A DNA stretch of 64,000 nt from CALAGB01 sp963713965 (GTDB lineage: Bacteria > Chloroflexota > Chloroflexia > Thermomicrobiales > Thermomicrobiaceae): assembly GCA_963713965.1 (NCBI GenBank), contig OY970217.1:1240001-1304000 (forward strand). Reading direction: 5' to 3'. The notes below the pieces were generated by a model. That model made no database searches, was not told where the DNA came from, and was given only the letters and a program-made list of their open reading frames with translations. Of this stretch, positions 16,717 to 25,017 are shown in pieces (the stretch's first letter is position 1; every line of letters begins with the position of its first letter). A program made the position numbers and the translations under genes.

Positions 16717-16799
16717 GCCGAAGTGGCGGAATGGCAGACGCGACGGTCTCAAAAACCGTTGCCCGCAAGGGCGTGTGGGTTCGACTCCCACCTTCGGCA
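16717..16799 (+). tRNA. tRNA-Leu (anticodon CAA)
   Basis: The 7-bp acceptor stem GCCGAAG/CTTCGGC closes the cloverleaf. The anticodon stem ACGGT/ACCGT holds the 7-base loop CTCAAAA, giving anticodon CAA for UUG codons. A long variable arm (GCCCGCAAGGGC) marks a class II tRNA, and the T arm is GTGGG-TTCGACT-CCCAC. The discriminator is A. The following bases are CCC, so the CCA end is not encoded. This gene is the left boundary of an integrated island. Confidence 0.95.
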
Positions 16800-16921
16800 C
16801 CCTCGTTTTCCGCATTAGATTATCAGAACTCTGTTGAGCGGATGATCCGCCCAAGTCACTCTAGCGTCCTACTGTAGCCACGGATGTAGCCAAACCCGAG
16901 AAATGCGAGGAGTTCGGCTGA

Positions 16922-18028
16922 ATGGTTGAAGTGGCCCACTTCAAAATCGATTGGGAGGAACACTCCGTTACCCCCATCTCGAAGTATCCGCTCATCCCCT
17001 CGCAGCGTAATCTGGAACCAACGGAAGACCAACCCCAATGGCTACAGGAAACATTAGTGGGACTCAGGAATGTTGATGACAAAGACCACGATGAAATCGA
17101 CCGGGTTGCGCAGCGTGGGGCGGAGCGATGGCTTGATCAACTCTTGAAACGAAAGCCGAGATTCATCACTGAGCGACGGGAAATCATCTCGGAATTTGAG
17201 ACCAGATTGTTGAATCGCTGGAACAACGCACTTGAACTTTACGAATTACTCGTGATCTTCGCGCAAGACCTCGATCTGGAATATGGCCAGGCAACATTCA
17301 CGGATGTAACTGACCATCGTCGTGAAGCAATACTCGGACTCCATCGGCGTGCTTGCGTGACGGCGTCTGAAATCCTCCATCTCCTGAAAGGAGGATATGC
17401 TGCCGGCGCGCAAGCTAGGTGGCGAACACTTCATGAACTCGTCGCGGTCGCACTTTTCCTTCTTCGGCATGACGATTCAATTTCAGAGAAATATTTGCTG
17501 CACGATGCGTACGTCGACCGATTCAAAGTCGCTGACCTTTACAGACAACGCGGTCTGTATCAAGAGGACGAGGAATTCGCAGCACTAAAGGCCAAGTTTG
17601 AAGAACTGGGCACGATTCATGGAAAGCCATTCCTGAAGGACTGGGGTTGGGCAGCCAGCACTATTCAGGGAAATCCAAATTTCGCGCGAATCGAAGAAGC
17701 AGTTTGTCTGGACAGGTTTCGCGCAAGTTACAAGGTCGCAAGTCGAGCTGTTCACTCCAATTCATCTAACGGGCTCGCCAGCATCTACTCATTTGACGGG
17801 GTAGACATTCCTCTTATTGGTCCCACGAACGCAGGATTAGCGGAGCCTGCAACAGCTGCCCTTGATTCTCTAACCAAGATCACTGCAATTCTTCTTGATC
17901 AACGCGGGGGGTTGGTCGACGGTATGGCCGTTCGAGTTCTGAATTGCTTGTATGATCAGGCCTTCGAAGCGTTCCTAGAAGCTCACGACAAAATGGTTGA
18001 GGAGGAGAACGCTCGACGAACCAACTAA
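16922..18028 (+). CDS. DUF5677-like protein, island cargo
   Basis: The 368-residue protein is helical and soluble. Its centre (residues about 140-270) contains LHRRACVTASEILHLLKGGYAAGAQ-type helices, then RWRTLHELVAVALFL and a run of charged helices, resembling the DUF5677 family. Those proteins are often found in mobile or accessory regions and have no settled function. The AT content and codon use differ from its neighbours, which fits acquisition. It starts 123 bases after tRNA-Leu, so it is the first gene of the inserted island. I infer a role in a conflict or abortive-infection setting only weakly. Confidence 0.65.
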   Translation: MVEVAHFKIDWEEHSVTPISKYPLIPSQRNLEPTEDQPQWLQETLVGLRNVDDKDHDEIDRVAQRGAERWLDQLLKRKPRFITERREIISEFETRLLNRWNNALELYELLVIFAQDLDLEYGQATFTDVTDHRREAILGLHRRACVTASEILHLLKGGYAAGAQARWRTLHELVAVALFLLRHDDSISEKYLLHDAYVDRFKVADLYRQRGLYQEDEEFAALKAKFEELGTIHGKPFLKDWGWAASTIQGNPNFARIEEAVCLDRFRASYKVASRAVHSNSSNGLASIYSFDGVDIPLIGPTNAGLAEPATAALDSLTKITAILLDQRGGLVDGMAVRVLNCLYDQAFEAFLEAHDKMVEEENARRTN

Positions 18029-18067
18029 ACAATAAGCTGTACGCAGACTGTTCGGGCTCTTTTGAGA

Positions 18068-18244
18068 TTATGCCCCGAACATGGCATCCATGGTCGCGGC
18101 TGCCTGCTGGTGAAGCACTGGAACGAGGTGCGAGTAGGTGTCCAGCGTCAGCGTGATGGTGCTGTGGCCGAGCATCTCTCTGACTACCTTCGGGTGCATA
18201 CACTTCGACAGGAGCAACGTCGCGGCCGTATTCCGCGCTTCATC
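18068..18244 (-). pseudogene. Tyrosine recombinase C-terminal relic
   Basis: 58 codons on the minus strand read as the end of a phage-type integrase: the RNTAATLLLS segment (Arg of the R-H-x-x-R set with the next His lost to Asn), VVREMLGHSTI with its catalytic-site His, and the nucleophile Tyr in LDTYSHLVP. Upstream the frame meets stops (TGA) and no N-terminus is left. The gene is therefore a truncated remnant, presumably the enzyme that put the island into tRNA-Leu. It is too short to act. Confidence 0.85.
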
Positions 18245-18339
18245 TGAACGATCATCATGTGGAGACTACGCGCCTCCGCCCAATCGTTCCAAGCTCGCTC
18301 GGTGAGTGGACAGAAGAGTCACTAACAGAACACCTACGA

Positions 18340-19776
18340 CTACGGGTTGGTCAGTCCCGATATCGTCGGATACAACTCCACCCTCGCCGGAGTGCCACTC
18401 GTTTTCACACTCACTTCCGCCGCCGCTTGTGCGTTAGCCGGAACAAAGTCGAGATAGGTGAAACCCCCTCCGATGATGTCACCTGCATCGTTGAACGCGA
18501 TCGCTGACACTCTGATGTTCTCCAACTGTTTGTCAGTCAAGTTCTTCACCAATCCGGTTGCCTTCGGGAAGTATTTGTCAGAAACGTACTGCACGTTGTC
18601 CGTTGAGAACATCTGCGTCGTGGTTTCGGCACCTGCATCGCCCTTGAGCACCTGAACAACGACACGTGATGGCGACTTCCCGTCAGGCAGCGAAATGTCG
18701 CCTCCGATTCCAAGCTTTTCGCCCGCGAGCAACAGCGTGATATATCCGTCGTCTGTCCCTATCACCGCTCCACTCTCGTCATAGATTGCGACTTGGAACA
18801 GACTGTTCTCGAACGCTTGGCCGGTGTTCGGATTTTCAACAATGAATCCATAGCCCGCGGAGCCGAGAGTGCTCAACACCCCGTAACCTTGCTTCGAAAT
18901 CACCAGTGCTTGACCTTTGTCCGGTTTCGACGCACTGTCCGCAAACGTGGTTAGGCCAGAGATCGAGGCATAGAGTTCGACGTGGTCCGGAGGTGCAGAC
19001 GACGTAACCGACGTTGAGGCGGCGCTCGATCCACCAGCAGGAATGAAGTTTAAGTAGGTGAAACCACTCCCGATAATGGCGTTGTTGGCATCGTAGGCGA
19101 CGGCGGAGAGCCGCACGTCCTGCAGGTCATTGGTATACGGGTTGGAAATGACGCCAGTGACTTTCGGGAAATACTTGTCGGCAAGATAGGTGACCTCATC
19201 CGTCTTAAACGTCTCAGTAACGTCGAACGATGTCGTGTCGCCTTGGCTGAAGGTAACGTCCATCTTGGCCGCAGTTGCGCCTTCGGGAAGGTAAGTTTGT
19301 CCCGAGACGGCTGTCTTCTCCGACGGCAACAGCAGTTCGAGGTAGCCGGAGTCGGTCTTGATGATGGTGCCATTCGCGTCGGTGAACGCGATCTGGTACT
19401 TGCTTGACTCGACCGCGAGACCGGCGTTGGGATTCTCAACGATGAAGGCCCATCCAACGCTCCGTCCGTCGGTCGGCTGCCCGTACCCTTGTGCGACAAC
19501 GGCAACTGCTTGAGGTTTTGGTGTCGGTGTCGGCTGAGGCGTAGGCGTCGCTGTTGGCTCCGGCGTTGGTGTCGGGGTAGGCGTACCCGTGGTCGTCGCA
19601 GCAGGAGCGGTTGTCATGGTCGATGAGGTCGAGGCAGCCATCTTCGGCGTGGGCGTCACAGCCGCACGAGACTCAATGGTTCCGGTTGTCTGAACGAGGT
19701 CCTTTCCGCTACTGCCGCACGCGGCAACGGCAATGACCAGCAATAGGGCTCCGGCAGCAAACGCGATCCGGCGCAT
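18340..19776 (-). CDS. Lipoprotein with two FxLYD-like domains
   Basis: A lipoprotein signal ends in a VAAC lipobox near residue 19. A Thr/Pro-rich linker (TPTPTPEPTATPTP, about 60-90) then leads to two homologous domains of roughly 190 residues. Each has a GYGFIVENPN or GWAFIVENPN start, a KYFPK.TG segment and a GGFTYLDFVPA or GSGFTYLNFIPA end. Domains of the FxLYD type are extracellular and beta-rich; their binding partners are unknown. The start has GAGGAGGAG ahead of it. The internal duplication is clear from paired motifs. The gene lies inside the tRNA-bounded interval. Confidence 0.75.
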   Translation of the reverse strand: MRRIAFAAGALLLVIAVAACGSSGKDLVQTTGTIESRAAVTPTPKMAASTSSTMTTAPAATTTGTPTPTPTPEPTATPTPQPTPTPKPQAVAVVAQGYGQPTDGRSVGWAFIVENPNAGLAVESSKYQIAFTDANGTIIKTDSGYLELLLPSEKTAVSGQTYLPEGATAAKMDVTFSQGDTTSFDVTETFKTDEVTYLADKYFPKVTGVISNPYTNDLQDVRLSAVAYDANNAIIGSGFTYLNFIPAGGSSAASTSVTSSAPPDHVELYASISGLTTFADSASKPDKGQALVISKQGYGVLSTLGSAGYGFIVENPNTGQAFENSLFQVAIYDESGAVIGTDDGYITLLLAGEKLGIGGDISLPDGKSPSRVVVQVLKGDAGAETTTQMFSTDNVQYVSDKYFPKATGLVKNLTDKQLENIRVSAIAFNDAGDIIGGGFTYLDFVPANAQAAAEVSVKTSGTPARVELYPTISGLTNP

Positions 19777-19803
19777 TTTCGCTCCTCCTCGTTGATCTAA
19801 CAT

Positions 19804-20325
19804 TCTCCCGCTGGTCGTGTCATCGCACGACGAGCATAGGTTGGGTATTACGAATCAGCGGAGAACGTTACGATCGCGCAACACGCGCTAAGACATCACC
19901 TGAAAGCACGTGCCTGTTCCACCAGTGTGGTCACCGTAGCACAACTCGCTCAGTTCGCAAGTCGTCGAAGTCGTGGGTTATCAATTAGGTCCGTCAGATG
20001 CGGGACGAGCCACATGTAATGTCCAAAGCGATACGAGATTGCCCGTAATGGCAATCTCGTACTCAGTGATCGCTAGAATCTAGTCGGCAGCTTCGCAGTC
20101 AGAATCCAACGGCCATTGGTTCGACGGCAGTCAGCCAAGCACGTCCGCCACCGAAGAGTCTTTTCGGGCCGAGTAGCCATGGATTGCGAGAGTCACGTGG
20201 ATGTGACTATGGTCGGGCCGTCTTGCACAGAATAGGCATCACCTGTCGCTTCGAGGGCAAGCATTTCCGCAAAGTGACGCAAACCATGCATGTTGAGACG
20301 AGGCACCCATGCATCTGCGCCAAGC
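19804..20325. other. Gene-poor stretch inside island
   Basis: No convincing gene is visible here. The stretch holds the 12-bp inverted repeat at 20032-20061 and is relatively AT-rich. It probably represents the decayed right end of the island. Confidence 0.5.
20032..20061. repeat. Perfect 12-bp inverted repeat
   Basis: TACGAGATTGCC (20032-20043) and its exact complement GGCAATCTCGTA (20050-20061) flank a 6-base spacer. No T-run follows on either strand, so it may be an operator or recombinase site rather than a terminator. It lies in the right part of the island. Confidence 0.7.
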
Positions 20326-20373
20326 ACCGTTAGCCACAACCCCGTGCGAGTTCGACTCTCGCCTTCGGCACCA
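20326..20373 (+). other. Displaced 3' fragment of tRNA-Leu (attR-like scar)
   Basis: The sequence continues from the 3' strand of an anticodon stem (ACCGT) through a variable arm, a complete T arm (GCGAG-TTCGACT-CTCGC) and the acceptor strand CTTCGGCA with an encoded CCA. It aligns with the same part of tRNA-Leu at 16717-16799. The T-stem differences are compensatory pairs, so it derives from a genuine tRNA. The 5' half is missing. It marks the right attachment boundary of the island. Confidence 0.82.
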
Positions 20374-20639
20374 CTACTATTCTCAATTTTCGTCTGAACA
20401 GTCTCCGCAAACGCCCGGCGAATTAACCTGGATCGCGACAGTGTGATGTCCCTCGCGTTATCGCAAACCCCACCAACACTTGGCGCATGGTACACGAGCA
20501 ATGCGCGATCTCGGCTATTCCTGCACGACCCGATCAGACGGCTGCGTTTCGCCATCCCCAGTTGGCTGGCATCCTCTCACCTCGTGGCGCGATAATGTGG
20601 CGTCACAAGCACGGAGCGCCCACGGTTGAGGAGCACGAA

Positions 20640-22157
20640 GTGGCCAATTCCGAGCCAATGCTGGACGAGAGCTACATGCGCCGCATCGCGCGGCTGGCCA
20701 ACGCGCATCCAGACCGCGCGGCGATCATCTTCGCACCGATCTCCAGCGATGAACGCGCGATCTCGTGGTCTGCGCTCGAGCAGTGGACGAACCAGCTGTC
20801 CCGCCTGATGGCCGATCGCGGTGTGTCCAGCGACGCCATGGTGGTGACTGGTGAATGGAACTCTCCAGAGTTGATCGCGTTCACGATCGCGGCCTGGAAG
20901 CTCGGTGCGCGGGTGCTGCCGCTCCGCGCCGTGCTGCCCCAACGGGAACGAAATGCAATTCTGGAGCTGGCGCAACCAGCGATGGTGCTGTCCGACTGGG
21001 ATGATTGCGCCTGGCCAGTTATTCGAGGTCATGAGCTGAGCGCGGCGGGCAGCTACTCGAACGCACCACTTCCCGACGTACCTCATCCCGGCAAGGCGAT
21101 CGGCTCTGGCGGTTCGACGGGTCACCCAAAGCTGATCATCGATGCAGCCTGGAATCCGGTCGCGGGAGTCGAGACTGGGCGCAGACTCGGTACCCGCCAG
21201 GGACAGACCCAGCTGATGGCCGCCCCGCTCTATCACAACTCCCCATTTCTGCAAGCTTTCACCGGACTGGCCGACGACCACACGCTGGTGGTGATGGAGA
21301 AATTCGACGCCGTTTACGCCGCCGATTTGATCGAGCGCCATCGCGTCTCCTACGCCTATCTGCCGCCGATTTTGATGCGCCGATTGGCGCTGCTGCCCGA
21401 TTTCTCGGAGCGCGATTTCTCTCGTTTCGAGGCAATGCACTCCTCAGCAGCCGTCTGTCCGATATGGCTCAAGCAGCTCTGGATCGACAAACTGGGTCCG
21501 GAGAAGGTGTACGAGGTCTATGGGTCGGCCGAAGGCATCGGGGCGACCATCATCCGCGGCGACGAATGGCTCGAGCACAAAGGGAGCGTCGGTCGCCCAA
21601 CAAACAGCGAGGTCCTCATCCTTGATGAATCCCGTGAAGCGTTACCTCCCGGTGAGGTGGGTGAGATCTTCATGAGGCGACGTGATGGAACGATTCCCAC
21701 GTTTTACTACGTCGGAGATGCGTCTCTCAAAGTCACCGAGGACGGCGTCGCCAGTATTGGCGATCTCGGCTGGCTCGATGCCGACGGGTATCTCTATATC
21801 GCCGACCGTCGGGTCGACATGATCGTCTCGGGTGGGGCCAACGTTTATCCCGCCGAGGTGGAAGCCGCCCTGAGCGAGCACGCGGGGCTGGCCGATGCTG
21901 TCGTGATCGGGGTGCCGGATGAAGAATGGGGACGCCGCGTCCACGCCATCATCGAGCCGCATTGTCTGTCGATTCCACCCACCGTCCAGGAACTCAACGC
22001 GCACGTCCGTGAGCGCATCGCCTCCTGGAAGGCGCCCAAGACCTACGAGTTCGTGGCGAAGCTGCCGCGCAACGAGGCTGGCAAGATTCGACGCACGTCT
22101 CTGGTGGCCGAACGAGAATCGGGTTGGCACGATGGGATGCTCCGGGTACACGCATAA
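20640..22157 (+). CDS. AMP-dependent acyl-CoA synthetase/ligase
   Basis: This is an ANL-family enzyme that activates a carboxylic acid with ATP and passes it to CoA. The signature loop is GSGGSTGHPK (A3), VYEVYGSAEG is the A5 region, GDLGWLDADGYLYIADR is A7-A8, and PRNEAGKIRR carries the A10 Lys. The acid is unknown; the chain is BaiB-like. The open frame begins further upstream, but the GTG at 20640 has GAGGAG exactly 6 bases before it and gives 505 residues. It sits just outside the island boundary. Two strong hairpins follow the stop. Confidence 0.87.
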   Translation: MANSEPMLDESYMRRIARLANAHPDRAAIIFAPISSDERAISWSALEQWTNQLSRLMADRGVSSDAMVVTGEWNSPELIAFTIAAWKLGARVLPLRAVLPQRERNAILELAQPAMVLSDWDDCAWPVIRGHELSAAGSYSNAPLPDVPHPGKAIGSGGSTGHPKLIIDAAWNPVAGVETGRRLGTRQGQTQLMAAPLYHNSPFLQAFTGLADDHTLVVMEKFDAVYAADLIERHRVSYAYLPPILMRRLALLPDFSERDFSRFEAMHSSAAVCPIWLKQLWIDKLGPEKVYEVYGSAEGIGATIIRGDEWLEHKGSVGRPTNSEVLILDESREALPPGEVGEIFMRRRDGTIPTFYYVGDASLKVTEDGVASIGDLGWLDADGYLYIADRRVDMIVSGGANVYPAEVEAALSEHAGLADAVVIGVPDEEWGRRVHAIIEPHCLSIPPTVQELNAHVRERIASWKAPKTYEFVAKLPRNEAGKIRRTSLVAERESGWHDGMLRVHA

Positions 22158-22261
22158 GATCGGCCGACCTTCAAGACGACACCCGGTTTGCAACACCCTC
22201 TCGGTGCGCTTCACCGACTATTGATGCGAACGTGTTTGGGCTGAACGCGGGACAAACGATC

Positions 22262-22303
22262 GCCCGGCTGTGGGGCCGCTAGATGGAGCGGCATTCGCCG
22301 GGC
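22262..22303 (+). terminator. Long hairpin after the synthetase gene
   Basis: GCCCGGC (22262-22268) pairs with GCCGGGC (22297-22303), and the inner GCCGCT/AGCGGC (22275-22280 with 22287-22292) caps it. No T-run follows, so termination strength is uncertain. Confidence 0.5.
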
Positions 22304-22321
22304 AGAATCGCTGTTAGTCGC

Positions 22322-22346
22322 GAGCGGCGACAGCGTGTCGCCGCTC
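22322..22346. terminator. Perfect 11-bp hairpin, possibly bidirectional
   Basis: GAGCGGCGACA and TGTCGCCGCTC flank the 3-base loop GCG. It lies between two convergent genes and could end either transcript. It has no T-run on either side. Confidence 0.55.
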
Positions 22347-22369
22347 AATTGACGTAGTTCACACTGGGA

Positions 22370-22516
22370 TTACAGCGCGCGGCGGCCGGAAACCAGATTC
22401 ACGATCAGCACGATCACGGCGATCACCAGCAGAATATGAATCAGCGCGCCAAGGTGGAAAGCCAGGAAGCCGAGTAACCACAGGATCAACAAAATTACGA
22501 AAATCGCCCAGAGCAT
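22370..22516 (-). CDS. Lmo0937-family small membrane protein (DUF5670-like)
   Basis: This 48-residue protein is almost entirely hydrophobic with two TM helices: MLWAIFVILLILWLLGFL and LIHILLVIAVIVLIVNL, ending in the basic GRRAL tail. The length, the LW.I..ILLILWLLG start and the IHILLVIA second helix match the Lmo0937/DUF5670 family, which is common in stress-responsive regulons and of unknown function. It has an AAGGAT ribosome site before the ATG. It is too small for routine gene callers and could be missed. Confidence 0.88.
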   Translation of the reverse strand: MLWAIFVILLILWLLGFLAFHLGALIHILLVIAVIVLIVNLVSGRRAL

Positions 22517-22777
22517 ATCTTAATCCTTACCTACCTACCCAATACCACGCATGCCCCCATCCATGAACATGCGCTTGCTATAGGTCAAGAATCGTGCCAC
22601 TGAATCCGTCCGTCCCCGCCGAACGCGCTTCAGATCCCGCTTGTCGCCGTTACCTGACATCGATCAATCCATTCTGTTATGTCATCCTAGTAGCGGTCGC
22701 AGTGCCCGTTTGGTCAGGGCGATTCAGGGAGGTATTCTGGCGTCGATGTTGACGACGGCGCCTACTTGACGTGCGAC

Positions 22778-24151
22778 TCAGATCGTGACCAGCATCAGGA
22801 TGGCTGCTGCACCCATGATCAGCGTGGCTGACCAGCCGACGACGTTGACAATCCGGCTGTTCACCTGACGGCCCATGACGCGCTCGTTGTTGGCCACCAG
22901 CATGATCACCACCATCAGAGGTGGGGCAATCAGGCCGTTGATGACTGCCGAATAGAAGAGCGCGGAGACGGCGCTGATGCTGGTGAAGTTGATCAGCATA
23001 CCGATGAGGCAGGCAGCCGCAATGACCGCATAGAACGCTTTGGCCCGATACCAAGGTCGATCGATACCGACCTGCCAGCCAAGACTCTCACCAACGGCAT
23101 AGGAGGCCGATCCAGCCAGCACTGGGACGGCCAGCGCTCCTGCGCCAATGATGCCGACCGTGAAGAGGAGGGTTGCCAGGCCACCCGCCGCTGGCGCCAG
23201 TGCCTTGGCGGCGTCTGCACTCGATGCGATGTGGTGATGTCCGGATTGGAACAACGTGGAGCCGGTGGCAACGATGATCGCGAAGAAGACGAGATTCGAA
23301 AGTCCGATTCCGGCACTGATGTCCCAGATACTGCGACGGATCATGGCCTCACTGACGTCGCGCGTCTGAACGCTAGCGCGCTGTGCCGTCTTGGTCGCCT
23401 CCACCTCCAGATTGGCTTGCCAGAACCAGAGATAGGGCGTGATGGTGGTGCCGAGAATAGCCACGAAGGTCGTCAGATAGGCCTTCGTGAAGGAGACGTG
23501 TGGGATCAGGGTGTACTTCAGGATCGACCACCCCGATGGGTGCGCCAGGAACGCCGCGGCAATGTACGCCAGCAGCGGCAACGTAAGCCATTTGAAGATG
23601 GTGGAGATGATCTTGAAGCTACCAAAGGTGAGCGTCAGCACGATGACCAGCGTCACTGGGATTATCAGCCAGCGGGCCGGAATGCCGGTGTCGATCTGAA
23701 TCGCCTGGGCAATAGCACCGATGTCGGCCCCAAGGTTGACGGTGTTGGCGACCAGCACCAGGATGGCCGCCGGATAGATGATCCAGCTGCGGCCATATGC
23801 CTGCTTGATCACTCCGGCGATCCCGTTACGCTGGACGAGGCCGATGCGGGCTGAGATGAATTGCATGGCGAGCATTAGCGGGATGGTGAAGAGGGCCGTC
23901 CAGAGCATGGCGAACCCGAGCGACGCGCCCGCTGTGGCATAGGTGATGATGCCAGCCGGATCGTCGTCCGAAGCGCCGGTGATCAGTCCTGGTCCCAGCA
24001 TCGAGAGGAACCGGCCCACTCGACCTCGATGCCGCTTCTCTCCATCGGGCTCGTCCTGGTGGGCTCGAATGAGGACCGGACGTCGACGCATCGCCGGTTT
24101 GACGTGCGCAACCGCCAACGATTCTCGCCCGTTCGTTGCCTTCATCGACAC
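22778..24151 (-). CDS. Nramp-like divalent metal transporter with altered motifs
   Basis: About 11 hydrophobic helices and the LeuT-like Nramp pattern are visible: GPGLITGASDDDPAGIITY in TM1 and TITPYLWFWQANLEVE in TM6. Canonical Nramp proteins carry DPGN in TM1 and MPH in TM6 as metal ligands. Here they read DPAG and WFWQAN, as in NRAMP-related magnesium-type transporters, so the ion may not be Mn or Fe. The GTG start at 24151 has GGAGGAG 8 bases upstream; an upstream ATG is possible. It is divergent from the GNAT gene. Confidence 0.85.
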   Translation of the reverse strand: MSMKATNGRESLAVAHVKPAMRRRPVLIRAHQDEPDGEKRHRGRVGRFLSMLGPGLITGASDDDPAGIITYATAGASLGFAMLWTALFTIPLMLAMQFISARIGLVQRNGIAGVIKQAYGRSWIIYPAAILVLVANTVNLGADIGAIAQAIQIDTGIPARWLIIPVTLVIVLTLTFGSFKIISTIFKWLTLPLLAYIAAAFLAHPSGWSILKYTLIPHVSFTKAYLTTFVAILGTTITPYLWFWQANLEVEATKTAQRASVQTRDVSEAMIRRSIWDISAGIGLSNLVFFAIIVATGSTLFQSGHHHIASSADAAKALAPAAGGLATLLFTVGIIGAGALAVPVLAGSASYAVGESLGWQVGIDRPWYRAKAFYAVIAAACLIGMLINFTSISAVSALFYSAVINGLIAPPLMVVIMLVANNERVMGRQVNSRIVNVVGWSATLIMGAAAILMLVTI

Positions 24152-24307
24152 GCTCGTATCTCCTCCAACGTACCGCCGTGGTGCGCACGATTCGCGCGAA
24201 TGGCCTTCGCAACTAACCAAAATCAATGCCACGGCAACTTCACGCTGAATTCAGCGGTTTTTCCTTGATCGTATGAGGAATCTGGTAGTCTTTCGATCAC
24301 TCAAGAG

Positions 24308-24949
24308 ATGTCGGCGAAGCGGACGCGGCGGGCGGCAGTGGAGCCTCAGGTGAGCAGCAACGTTGAGCGAGTACTTGTCAGCATTGAGGGCGAGCGGATC
24401 GCGCTCGGGCCGCTGCGTCGTGATCTCCTCCCCGACTACCAACGCTGGATCAACTCATTCGCCACGCAACGGACCGTGGCGCAGGTACCGCGGCCGTGGA
24501 CGATGGAGCAGGAACAGAGGTGGATCGAGGGCCAATTGACGGCGGAGAAAGAGGCGCCCTTCACTATCTATGAGAAGTCCTCAATGCGATCGATCGGCAC
24601 CACCAGCGTGGCAGGCATCGACCATACGAGTGGCACGGCCGAGTTCGGCATTTTGATCGGGGAGCCGGATTGTCGGGGCAAGGGCTACGGCACCAAGACG
24701 GCTAGCCTGATGCTTGACTACGCTTTCACTGCACTGGGTCTCAAGAACGTCATGCTGCGCGTCCTGGCGTTCAACCTGGCAGGACTGCGCGCGTACCAGA
24801 AGGCTGGCTTCAAGGAGATCGGTCGCAGGCGTGAAGCACACCTGATGAACGACCGCCGCTACGACGTCGTCTTGATGGATTGCCTCGCGAGCGAGTTCAA
24901 GAGCCGGAACCTGGCACGCATCTTCACGCCTGATCGGCCGAGGGGATAA
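24308..24949 (+). CDS. GNAT-family N-acetyltransferase (RimJ/RimL type)
   Basis: The 213-residue protein has the GNAT fold with the acetyl-CoA loop CRGKGYGTKTASLMLDYAF and the C-terminal RAYQKAGFKEIGRRREA strand typical of RimJ/RimL-like enzymes. The early segment IALGPLRRDLLPDYQRW fits the same group. The substrate is an amine on a protein or small molecule and is not identifiable. The first 25 residues are basic and may reflect an earlier start than the real one. A perfect hairpin follows the stop directly. Confidence 0.82.
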   Translation: MSAKRTRRAAVEPQVSSNVERVLVSIEGERIALGPLRRDLLPDYQRWINSFATQRTVAQVPRPWTMEQEQRWIEGQLTAEKEAPFTIYEKSSMRSIGTTSVAGIDHTSGTAEFGILIGEPDCRGKGYGTKTASLMLDYAFTALGLKNVMLRVLAFNLAGLRAYQKAGFKEIGRRREAHLMNDRRYDVVLMDCLASEFKSRNLARIFTPDRPRG

Positions 24950-24950
24950 C

Positions 24951-24977
24951 GACAGGCGACCGGTCCAGTCGCCTGTC
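24951..24977. terminator. Perfect 10-bp hairpin between convergent genes
   Basis: GACAGGCGAC (24951-24960) and GTCGCCTGTC (24968-24977) flank the loop CGGTCCA. It lies between the stops of the GNAT and amidase genes, which converge, so it could terminate both. Confidence 0.6.
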
Positions 24978-25017
24978 GACTTGATAGATCGAAGCTCCAA
25001 CCACCGCGATCACACGC

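Larger units (their letters stand above)
16800..20373. mobile_element. Decayed integrative island in tRNA-Leu
   Basis: A 3.6-kb segment lies between the intact tRNA-Leu and a 48-base displaced tRNA 3' fragment at 20326-20373. It holds a DUF5677-like gene, the C-terminal relic of a tyrosine recombinase, and a lipoprotein gene. This is the layout expected when an integrase-bearing element inserts in a tRNA 3' end, replaces that end with its own copy and leaves the original at the far side. The left cargo gene is more AT-rich than its neighbours. The lipoprotein may be cargo or host. Confidence 0.65.

Noticed and set aside
20193..20555. 120-residue minus-strand frame crossing the tRNA fragment
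   Set aside because: Its GAEGESRTRTG segment is the well-known false peptide made by reading a tRNA 3' end in antisense. No family match or ribosome site.
20577..21440. 287-residue antisense frame in the acyl-CoA synthetase
   Set aside because: Shadow of a well-supported enzyme; no motif.
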